From Burkholderiales bacterium (GTDB lineage Bacteria; Pseudomonadota; Gammaproteobacteria; Burkholderiales; Burkholderiaceae_E), in assembly GCA_020348765.1 (NCBI GenBank), contig CP070753.1, forward strand, positions 1,472,816 to 1,478,322: a stretch of DNA of 5,507 nt. Reading direction: 5' to 3'. The notes beneath the pieces were generated by a model. The model did not search any database. It was not told where the DNA came from and saw only the letters and a program-made list of their open reading frames with translations. A program made the position numbers and the translations under genes. The first letter of the stretch is position 1. Each line of letters starts with the position of its first letter. This document shows positions 1 to 5,507 of this stretch, piece after piece.

Positions 1-2
1 CG

Positions 3-905
3 CCGCCTTCGCGGCCTTCGCTGCCAGGGCTTCAGCCTTCCCTGCCTGGCGTTCGGCCTTCCCTGCCTGGCGTTCGGCCTTCGCTGCCAGGGCTTCCCGC
101 TCGCCCAGGGACGGCGCTGCCGCCCGGCCCGTATACGCCGCTCGAAGCGCCGGCCGCGGTGGCCCTGATGGGCAACGAACTGCTGATCGTCGACCAGGGT
201 GCGCAGCGCCTGTACCGCTTCGATCTCGGGCGCATGGCGCTGACGCCCTGGCCGCTGGTCGCGGTCGGCCCCGGGATGCGGGTCGCGCTCGCGCGCGACG
301 GCAGCGCCTGGGTGCTCGACCCGGCCTCGGCGCGGCTGGTGCGCTTCGCGCCCGACGGCCGGGTGCTGCTGACGCTGCGCGACCCGAACCTGTTTCCGTC
401 GCCGATCGACTTCGGGCTGCGCGTTGCGCGCGCCGAGGTGGTGCTGCTCGACGCGACCCTGGGGCACTGGGTCACGGTCCGCTACGGCGCCGGCCCCGGC
501 CTGGCGATCGCGTCCCGCGGACCGTGGGCCGATGTGCCGGCGGCGCCACGGGCGCTGGCGGTCGGTTCCGAGCGCCTGTGTGTCGGCGTGGCTGCGGCAC
601 CGTCGCTGGTCTGCCTGCCGGACGGCGCAAGGACCGGAGGCGCGCAATGGCAGGTGCTTGCCGACGACATCGCGGTGCGGCCCGGGACGATGGTGCTGGA
701 CCGGCACGGCCGGCTGTTCGTCGCCGACGATCGGGGCGCCACGCTGCATGTCTACTCCGGTGCCGAGCCGGTCGCGCGGATCGCCTACGCGACGCTCGGG
801 CTGACGTCGATCGCCGGCATGGCCGTCGACGGCAACGTCCTGGCCGTCGCCGACGCGGCCGCCGCCCGGGTGGCGCTGTTCTTCATCAAGGCACCGCTGC
901 GATGA
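3..905 (+). CDS. Exported six-bladed beta-propeller protein with proline-rich repeat linker, 5'-truncated by the window edge
   Basis: The reading frame is open from base 3 to the TGA at 903-905, giving 300 visible residues, so the real start lies to the left. An ATG at 159 is a poor start: no Shine-Dalgarno precedes it, and it would cut into the first propeller strand (VAL before MGNELLIVD). Residues 1-50 are proline-rich and made mostly of the heptad RPSLPG(V/L). The remainder reads as about six four-stranded blades, with strand motifs such as ELLIVDQGAQRLYRFD, SAWVLDPASARLVRF, GRLFVADDRGATLHVY and NVLAVADAAAARVALFF. Only the fifth blade (RPGTMVLDRHGRLFVADD) looks like a classical NHL repeat; the others are degenerate. 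Two cysteines near residues 197 and 206 (LCVGVAAAPSLVC) could form a disulfide in blade 4. No catalytic residues are recognisable, so a binding or scaffold role is inferred. The missing N-terminus probably carries a signal peptide or lipobox, because a proline linker before a propeller suits an exported protein. The stop codon overlaps the next start (ATGA). Confidence 0.82.
   Translation, partial: PPSRPSLPGLQPSLPGVRPSLPGVRPSLPGLPARPGTALPPGPYTPLEAPAAVALMGNELLIVDQGAQRLYRFDLGRMALTPWPLVAVGPGMRVALARDGSAWVLDPASARLVRFAPDGRVLLTLRDPNLFPSPIDFGLRVARAEVVLLDATLGHWVTVRYGAGPGLAIASRGPWADVPAAPRALAVGSERLCVGVAAAPSLVCLPDGARTGGAQWQVLADDIAVRPGTMVLDRHGRLFVADDRGATLHVYSGAEPVARIAYATLGLTSIAGMAVDGNVLAVADAAAARVALFFIKAPLR
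12..95 (+). repeat. Four 21-bp tandem repeats encoding RPSLPG(V/L) heptads
   Basis: Four consecutive 21-bp units occupy 12-32, 33-53, 54-74 and 75-95, with a degraded partial unit at 3-11. Units 1 and 4 are identical (core CTGCCAGGGCTT). Units 2 and 3 differ by one base (core CTGCCTGGCGTT). The order is therefore A-B-B-A. The unit length is a multiple of three, so the frame of the host gene is kept and each copy adds one proline-rich heptad to the linker. It is best read as a coding minisatellite. More copies may lie to the left of the window. Confidence 0.9.
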
Positions 906-2044
906 GAGGCACCGCCACGATGAAAGCTGCTGCCACGATGATCGGCGCCGTCACGATGATCGGCGCCGGCTTGCGCCTGTCGACGCTTGCCGCGCTGCTG
1001 GCGCTGGCGGCCGCGCTCGGCGCGTGCAGCGCGTTGCCCGAGGCCGGCGAGTTCACGTTCGAAGGCGGCGCCGCGTCGGGCGCGCGGCCGGACATGTGGC
1101 CGCCGCTGCCCCAGGTGCCGCGCTACGCGCACGTCGGCACCCTGCACGGGGAGGAGAACTTCCGCCGCTCGCAGGCAGGACAGACTGCGATGCGACGCCT
1201 GCTGCACTGGGTGGCCGGCATCGGCGGCGATGGCGACCAGCCGCTGACGCTGCAGCGCCCGACCGCGGGCACCACGGACGCGCTGGGCCGCATCCTGGTG
1301 ACAGATGCCAGCCGGCAATCGGTGTTCGTGTTCGACACCGCCGCCGGTCGACTGGACGTATGGGACCGTGCCGATGGACTGCGCCGCTTCGTCTCGCCGG
1401 TCGGCATCGTCGCCGGCCCGAACGAAGATACCTTGGTCGCCGATGCCGAGCTCGGATTCGTCGCCCGGCTCGACCGCAGTGGCGAGCCGGTCGGGCGCAT
1501 CGGCGCCGGCACGCTGAAACGGCCGACCGGCATCGCGCGCGATGCGCGGCGCGGGCTGCTGTACGTCGCAGACACTTACGCGCACGACATCAAGGTGTTC
1601 GACGGCGACGGCGCGCTGGTCGAGGTGATCGGCGGCCGTGGCGAAGGTCCGGGGCGGTTCAACTACCCGACCCACCTCGCGTTCGCAGCCGGCGCGCTCT
1701 ATGTCACCGATTCAATGAACAACCGGGTGCAGGTGCTTCAGCCGCAGGGCGCGGGCGTCGAGCGCACGATCGGCAGGCGCGGCCTGTACGTCGGCAACCT
1801 GGTGCGGCCCAAGGGCGTCGCGGCGGACCGCGACGGCAACGTGTACGTGGCCGAGTCCTTCTACGACATGCTGCTGGTGTTCGATGCGCAGGGGCGGTTC
1901 CTGATGCCGATCGGGAGCGCCGGCGGACCCGGCGGACGCTTCTATCTGCCGTCCGGCATCTGGACCGACGACGGCGACCGGGTGTACGTGGCCGACATGT
2001 TCAACGGCCGCGTGGTCGTGTTCGAATTCCTCGGGGGCGACTGA
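902..2044 (+). CDS. NHL-repeat six-bladed beta-propeller lipoprotein
   Basis: 380 residues from the ATG at 902. The N-terminus is a lipoprotein signal: a hydrophobic stretch (TLAALLALAAALGAC) ends in the lipobox L39-G40-A41-C42. Serine at position +2 suggests sorting to the outer membrane in a Gram-negative cell. Residues 66-75 (WPPLPQVPRY) begin a pre-propeller segment. Six NHL-type blades then start near residues 117 (LQRP), 163 (FVSP), 205 (LKRP), 253 (FNYP), 300 (LVRP) and 347 (FYLP). They carry typical signatures such as LYVADTYAHDIKVFD, LYVTDSMNNRVQVL, VYVAESFYDMLLVFD and VYVADMFNGRVVVFEF. NHL propellers are mostly binding scaffolds, and no enzyme active site is evident. I chose 902 because its ATG overlaps the upstream stop (ATGA). 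The ATG at 920 has a better ribosome-binding site (GAGAGG at 904-909) and is a serious alternative. ATGs at 938 and 956 are also in frame; 956 would give a more usual 23-residue signal. A role as partner of the downstream cytochrome is inferred from the gene order. Confidence 0.9.
   Translation: MRGTATMKAAATMIGAVTMIGAGLRLSTLAALLALAAALGACSALPEAGEFTFEGGAASGARPDMWPPLPQVPRYAHVGTLHGEENFRRSQAGQTAMRRLLHWVAGIGGDGDQPLTLQRPTAGTTDALGRILVTDASRQSVFVFDTAAGRLDVWDRADGLRRFVSPVGIVAGPNEDTLVADAELGFVARLDRSGEPVGRIGAGTLKRPTGIARDARRGLLYVADTYAHDIKVFDGDGALVEVIGGRGEGPGRFNYPTHLAFAAGALYVTDSMNNRVQVLQPQGAGVERTIGRRGLYVGNLVRPKGVAADRDGNVYVAESFYDMLLVFDAQGRFLMPIGSAGGPGGRFYLPSGIWTDDGDRVYVADMFNGRVVVFEFLGGD
904..909 (+). promoter_or_regulatory. 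Candidate ribosome-binding site favouring the ATG at 920
   Basis: GAGAGG lies 10 bases before the ATG at 920 and partly overlaps the stop codon of the upstream propeller gene. The ATG at 902 has only a weak AAGG (888-891) at similar spacing. Translation of the lipoprotein may therefore start at 920, giving MKAAATMIGAV with a lysine in the n-region, or at both codons through coupling to the upstream gene. Confidence 0.4.
914..967 (+). repeat. Three 18-bp tandem repeats in the lipoprotein signal region, each with an ATG
   Basis: Units at 914-931, 932-949 and 950-967 share the frame G(C/T)CACGATG followed by nine bases. Units 2 and 3 (GCCACGATGATCGGCGCC and GTCACGATGATCGGCGCC) differ by one base; unit 1 diverges in its second half. 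Each copy encodes ATM followed by three residues (KAA, IGA, IGA), so each adds a methionine in phase with the gene. The array lengthens the N-terminal region of the signal peptide and gives several possible start codons. Confidence 0.85.
2033..2037 (+). promoter_or_regulatory. Putative ribosome-binding site of the multiheme cytochrome gene
   Basis: A GGGGG run lies six bases before the ATG at 2044, inside the last codons of the lipoprotein gene. It is not a perfect Shine-Dalgarno but is the only purine-rich element near the start. The TGATG stop/start overlap also favours re-initiation by ribosomes leaving the lipoprotein gene. Confidence 0.4.
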
Positions 2045-4614
2045 TGCATGCCGCTCGCCTGCTGAGCCTCGGCCTGCTGGCTGCCGGAATGGCATGCCTG
2101 CCGGCACTCGCGGAACGGGTGTCCGACGTGCGCGCCACGCGTCACAACCTGTCGGTGACCGGGCCGGGCACGGTACGCGCGACCAGCGAGACGCAGGTGT
2201 GCGTGTTCTGCCACACGCCGCACGGCGCGACCGCGGTGGACGAGGGCGGTGTCGGCGTCAGCGCACCGCTGTGGAACCGGGCCATTCCGGCGGGCAGCAC
2301 CTACACGCCGTACACGTCGACGTCGCTCGATGCCGAGGTGATCCAGGGCCAGCTCGACCAGCCGGGCGGAAGCTCGAAGCTGTGCCTGTCCTGCCACGAC
2401 GGCACGCTCGCGATCGGCAATGTCAACGTGCTTGAAGGCCAGGCCGATGCGACGATCGCGCTGCAGGGCACCGGCCCGGGCGAGACGATCCCGGCCGGTG
2501 AGGGTACCGGCACTGGATTCACGCGCAATCTCGGGGTCGACCTGCGCAATGACCATCCGATCTCGCTGACGTTCACCGACGGGCTCGCGCAGCGCGACGG
2601 CGAGCTGCGCGCGCTCGATGCGAACCAGAACTACCCGGCCGGCAGTGGCACGGTGATCGGAGTGCGCGGCCCGGGCCAGCGCCCGCTGCTGCCGCTGGAA
2701 CCCACGGGCGGTGGCGGCAGCGGTCAGCTGCAGTGCGCCAGCTGTCACGATCCGCACCTGCACGAGACCGATCCGACGCTGGGTAATCAGAAGTTCCTGC
2801 GCGGTCAGCGCTTCCAGGAGAGCGCGCCGAGCGTCACCGGCTTCGATGGAGCGACCGACACGGTGTGCGTCGCCTGCCATGACAAGAGCCACGGCTCGGG
2901 CACCTGGGCCCGCTCGGCGCACGCGAACCCGGCGGTGGCCGACGAGACCTATCGCAGCGACATCACGAGCGCGGGGCCGGTGCGCGAGTTCCCGGACGGG
3001 CTACCGGTGTGGAAGGCGGCCTGCCTGAACTGCCATGACACGCACACGGTGCCGGGCGCGCGCCGGCTGCTGCGCGAGGCGACCGACAGCCCGGTGACAC
3101 CGAAGCAGGGCGGCAACCCGGCCGGCGAGCAGACCTGCTACCAGTGTCACACGACCGCGGCCGACTCGGTGCTGACCGCGAACGCACAGGTGCCGGACAT
3201 CGAGAGCGCGTTCTCGCTGGCGCGGCGCATGCCGATCACGACGCTGGATCAGTCCGCCAGCGACGAACGGCACCAGCCCGATGCCAGTTTCAGCGACCCG
3301 GGCTTCGTCGACTGCACCGGTGCCGCCGGCCGCTGCGCAGCCGACCTGCTCGAGCCGCGGTCACGACTCGCCGAGCGGCATGCCGAATGCACCGACTGCC
3401 ACAACCCGCACCGGGTCACGCGCAACCGCCTGTTCAACGCGGATGGCTCCGCCCCCGATGCGGCCGGCACCCACCGGCATGACGACGCGGCCGGGTACAC
3501 GCACAGCAATCTCGCCTCGGGCGTTCTGCGCGGCACCTGGGGCGTCGAGCCGATCTACGGGTCGGCCTCGTTCCACCAGCTGCCGACCGGCTTCATCGTC
3601 AAGCGCGGCGATCCCGGCCTGAGCGCCGACACCTCGGTGTCCGCACCGTTCGTGACCCGCGAATACCAGGTCTGCCTGAAGTGCCACTCGCAGTACGGCT
3701 ATGACGACAACAACCTGTATCCGACCGGCAACCGGCCCAGCCTCGGCTACCCGGGCGGCACGCCGTTCGGCACCAACAACCTGACGCAATACACCAACCA
3801 GGCGCGCGAGTTCCAGGCGCCGGCCACGCACCGCGGCCAGACGACCACCTTCGACTCGGGCGCCGGCTCGGCCTTCTCGACCAACAACCACCGCTCGTGG
3901 CACCCGGTCATGGGCCCGACGGGCCGCACGCTCGGCACGCGCAACATCAGCATCGGCAATCCGTGGCTGCTGCCCTGGCGCAACGCGGTCGGCAGCCAGA
4001 CCATGTACTGCAGCGACTGCCACGGCTCGGACGTGGCCTCGGCCACGTCGGTGATCCCGGACGGCGGCGAGAACGGCGAGCCGTGGGGACCGCACGGCTC
4101 GAGCAACAACTTCATCCTGAAGGACGCGTGGAGCGCGAACAGCTCGGCGCTGTGCTTCAAGTGCCACGAGCGCAACGTCTACTCGCCGGTCAACGACGAC
4201 CGCAAGGACGACCGCCACTCGGGCTTCTGCTGCCGCAGCGGCGACCAGTTGCACTGGTACCACTGGAAGCGCATCTACGACGATCCGGGGCAGACGATCC
4301 GCTGCAACTGGTGCCACGTCGCGGTGCCGCACGGATGGAAGAACAAGCAGCTGCTGGTCAACCTGAACGACCTGGGACCCGAAGCGGGTCATGCCGGCAA
4401 CGTCGAATGGAACATGGATGCCGACGGCGACGCGTACAACCAGGAGCCCTACTACCTGAATGCCAAGCTGAAGATCCGGAGCTTCGCGACCAGTGGCAAC
4501 TGGACCGATGCCAACTGCGGCTCGCGCAACGCCGGCCCGTTCACCGGCGCCGGCGGCAATGACACCCAGAGCGGCCGGGACTGGATGAGGGACGTATGCC
4601 AGAACCCGCCCTGA
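2044..4614 (+). CDS. Secreted undecaheme (11 x CXXCH) c-type cytochrome with doubled-CXXCH units
   Basis: 856 residues, starting at the ATG of a TGATG overlap. A Sec signal peptide (MHAARLLSLGLLAAG...LPALA) is probably cleaved after residue 23. Eleven CXXCH motifs covalently bind haem c; the first cysteines are C53, C114, C231, C275, C327, C365, C449, C544, C656, C704 and C754. Haems 1, 3, 5 and 7 have the form CXXCHxxH (CHTPH, CHDPH, CHDTH, CHNPH), typical of doubled-CXXCH domains, and alternate with plain CXXCH haems. The last four have no such extension. I count 24 further histidines in the mature protein, enough for bis-histidine ligation of every haem. Non-haem cysteines are C424/C431 (CX6C), C729-C730, C825 and C852; disulfides are possible. 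At about 78 residues per haem it is less haem-dense than small c3-type cytochromes. No membrane anchor or lipobox is seen, so it should be periplasmic or extracellular. Electron transfer, perhaps to the cell surface, is the likely role; a specific oxidoreductase activity is not supported. The neighbouring ResB-like gene fits its maturation. Confidence 0.95.
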   Translation: MHAARLLSLGLLAAGMACLPALAERVSDVRATRHNLSVTGPGTVRATSETQVCVFCHTPHGATAVDEGGVGVSAPLWNRAIPAGSTYTPYTSTSLDAEVIQGQLDQPGGSSKLCLSCHDGTLAIGNVNVLEGQADATIALQGTGPGETIPAGEGTGTGFTRNLGVDLRNDHPISLTFTDGLAQRDGELRALDANQNYPAGSGTVIGVRGPGQRPLLPLEPTGGGGSGQLQCASCHDPHLHETDPTLGNQKFLRGQRFQESAPSVTGFDGATDTVCVACHDKSHGSGTWARSAHANPAVADETYRSDITSAGPVREFPDGLPVWKAACLNCHDTHTVPGARRLLREATDSPVTPKQGGNPAGEQTCYQCHTTAADSVLTANAQVPDIESAFSLARRMPITTLDQSASDERHQPDASFSDPGFVDCTGAAGRCAADLLEPRSRLAERHAECTDCHNPHRVTRNRLFNADGSAPDAAGTHRHDDAAGYTHSNLASGVLRGTWGVEPIYGSASFHQLPTGFIVKRGDPGLSADTSVSAPFVTREYQVCLKCHSQYGYDDNNLYPTGNRPSLGYPGGTPFGTNNLTQYTNQAREFQAPATHRGQTTTFDSGAGSAFSTNNHRSWHPVMGPTGRTLGTRNISIGNPWLLPWRNAVGSQTMYCSDCHGSDVASATSVIPDGGENGEPWGPHGSSNNFILKDAWSANSSALCFKCHERNVYSPVNDDRKDDRHSGFCCRSGDQLHWYHWKRIYDDPGQTIRCNWCHVAVPHGWKNKQLLVNLNDLGPEAGHAGNVEWNMDADGDAYNQEPYYLNAKLKIRSFATSGNWTDANCGSRNAGPFTGAGGNDTQSGRDWMRDVCQNPP
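4587..4591 (+). promoter_or_regulatory. Ribosome-binding site of the ResB-like gene inside the cytochrome gene
   Basis: GAGGG sits four bases before the ATG at 4596, within the last codons of the cytochrome gene. It supports 4596 as the start of the ResB-like gene and implies translation coupled to the cytochrome. Confidence 0.6.
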
Positions 4615-5507
4615 CCGGATCCGTTTCCGCGAGCCCCGGCGCCGGCGTGCTCGGCCGGATCGGCTCGCTGCGGCTCGCGCGCTGGCTGCTGGCTGCACTC
4701 GGAGCCGCGGTGCTCGCGGCCCATGCCGGCCTGGTGCCGTTCGATCACGCGCTGGTGGGCCCGCTCGGGCTGCTGGTGCTCAACCTCGGTGCGGCCTTGG
4801 TGACGCAGCCCGCCCTGCGCCGCCAGGCGGCGCTGCTGGCATTCCACCTGGGCCTGATCGCGGTGATGGTGCTGGTGGTCACGGGCCGGCTCACCTACCT
4901 TGCCGGCCGCATCGAGGTCACCAGCGGCACGGCCTTCGACGGCGCACTGATCGACGGGGAAAGAGGGTGGCTGCACCGGCAGCAACTGCACCGGGCGGTG
5001 TTCGTCAACGACGGTTTCGAGATCGACTACGCGGCCGGCCTGAAGCGCGGCGCGACCCGCAACCGGGTGCGCTGGACCGATGCCGATGGTCGCGAGCTGA
5101 GCACGGTGATCGGCGATCACCGCCCGCTGGTGCGCGCAGGCTACCGCTTCTACACGACGCCGAACAAGGGCTTCGCACCGGTGTTCGTGTGGACGCCGGC
5201 CGCTGGCGCGCGAGCCGAGCGCGGCGCGGTGCACCTGCCGAGCTATCCGGTGCATGCCGACGAACAGGCGCACCGCTGGCGCGCGTCACCCGGCGCGCCC
5301 GAGATCTGGGTCATGCTGAAGATCGACGAGGTGTTGATCGATCCCGAGCGGGCCGCCCGGTTCCGGCTGCCGCAGGAGCAGTCGCTGATCGTGCGTGTGG
5401 CCGATGCACGGCACACGCTGCGCCCGGGAGAGCAACTGGCGCTGCCACAGGGCACGCTGGTGTACCAGGAACTGCGCACGTGGATGGGCTACCGGGTGCG
5501 CTACGAC
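4596..5507 (+). CDS. ResB-like cytochrome c biogenesis membrane protein, 3' end beyond the window
   Basis: 304 codons are visible and the frame is still open at the right edge. The start overlaps the cytochrome gene by 19 bases and has a good GAGGG ribosome-binding site. A short cytoplasmic N-terminus is followed by three predicted membrane helices at about residues 27-47 (LARWLLAALGAAVLAAHAGLV), 53-70 (LVGPLGLLVLNLGAALV) and 79-97 (ALLAFHLGLIAVMVLVVTG). The order SLRLARWLL in helix 1, FHLGLI in helix 3, then LTYLAGRIEVTSG leading into a large soluble part resembles the ResB/Ccs1 family. The soluble region (from about residue 98) includes GFEIDYAAGLKRGATRNRVRW and YRFYTTPNKGF, also in keeping with ResB proteins. 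ResB works with CcsA in System II, carrying haem across the inner membrane and helping attach it to CXXCH apocytochromes on the outside. A fourth helix near the C-terminus and a ccsA gene would be expected to the right. The placement directly behind an 11-haem cytochrome suggests a dedicated maturation factor. Family assignment is from recalled sequence features, not from a search. Confidence 0.75.
   Translation, partial: MPEPALTGSVSASPGAGVLGRIGSLRLARWLLAALGAAVLAAHAGLVPFDHALVGPLGLLVLNLGAALVTQPALRRQAALLAFHLGLIAVMVLVVTGRLTYLAGRIEVTSGTAFDGALIDGERGWLHRQQLHRAVFVNDGFEIDYAAGLKRGATRNRVRWTDADGRELSTVIGDHRPLVRAGYRFYTTPNKGFAPVFVWTPAAGARAERGAVHLPSYPVHADEQAHRWRASPGAPEIWVMLKIDEVLIDPERAARFRLPQEQSLIVRVADARHTLRPGEQLALPQGTLVYQELRTWMGYRVRYD

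Noticed and set aside
12..95. CRISPR array or non-coding direct repeats
   Set aside because: The units are contiguous with no spacers, are 21 bp and in frame, and encode regular heptads continuous with a propeller protein.
159..161. ATG at 159 as the true start of the first propeller gene
   Set aside because: There is no ribosome-binding site, it removes part of the first blade strand, and the frame is open with structured heptad repeats to the left edge.
524..901. Upstream extension of the lipoprotein frame from the ATG at 524
   Set aside because: The extension lies inside the upstream propeller gene, encodes Arg/Gly-rich sequence and would bury the signal peptide and lipobox in the middle of the protein.
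1024..2043. Upstream extension of the cytochrome frame to 1024
   Set aside because: It overlaps the whole NHL propeller in another frame and would put the clear Sec signal peptide at residue 341. The start at 2044 is coupled to the lipoprotein stop.
2089..2100. Cysteine 18 of the cytochrome signal as a lipobox
   Set aside because: The residues before it (G-M-A) do not fit a good lipobox, and a better Sec cleavage site (ALA before E24) follows five residues later.
1942..2922. Antisense open frame (326 codons) across the lipoprotein-cytochrome junction
   Set aside because: It crosses two well-supported sense genes, is Arg/Ala-rich and has no domain signal, so it is a composition artefact. The antisense frames at 785-1675 and 4452-5273 are rejected for the same reason.
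3313..3336. CX6C at C424-C431 as a twelfth, atypical haem site
   Set aside because: No histidine follows the second cysteine and the spacing is outside known haem c attachment motifs; a disulfide is more likely.
3361..4698. Long antisense open frame (445 codons) opposite the cytochrome gene
   Set aside because: It lies opposite the cytochrome with its 11 CXXCH motifs. Its translation is a low-complexity Val/Ala/Arg mix with no recognisable motif, as expected for the reverse strand of GC-rich DNA.

Overview
The window looks like an internal piece of an operon from a GC-rich proteobacterium with multiheme-cytochrome electron transfer. A beta- or gammaproteobacterium is my guess. The basis is the very high GC at third codon positions, Sec-type and lipoprotein signals, and a System II (ResB-type) cytochrome c maturation gene. 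No rRNA or other marker fixes the taxon.

Four genes lie head to tail on the + strand and together cover essentially every base. (1) 3-905 is the 3' part of a gene for an exported, degenerate six-bladed beta-propeller protein. Its visible N-terminal part is a proline-rich linker built from 21-bp tandem repeats. (2) 902-2044 encodes a lipoprotein with a clear six-bladed NHL-repeat propeller. Its signal-peptide region is itself made of 18-bp tandem repeats that carry alternative in-frame ATG codons. (3) 2044-4614 encodes an 856-residue secreted cytochrome c with eleven CXXCH haem-binding motifs. (4) 4596 to the window end is the 5' part of a ResB-like membrane protein for haem delivery and cytochrome c assembly.

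The genes overlap by 4, 1 and 19 bases, so translational coupling and co-expression are very likely. The window holds no promoter, terminator, tRNA, rRNA, CRISPR array or insertion sequence that I can support.

Working model (inference): the ResB-like protein, probably with a CcsA partner beyond the right edge, attaches haem to the large cytochrome at the outer face of the inner membrane. The two propeller proteins then act as scaffold, docking or assembly partners for it in the periplasm or at the outer membrane. This resembles the propeller plus multiheme cytochrome plus ResB gene sets seen in extracellular electron transfer loci. The physiological electron donor and acceptor cannot be read from this window.
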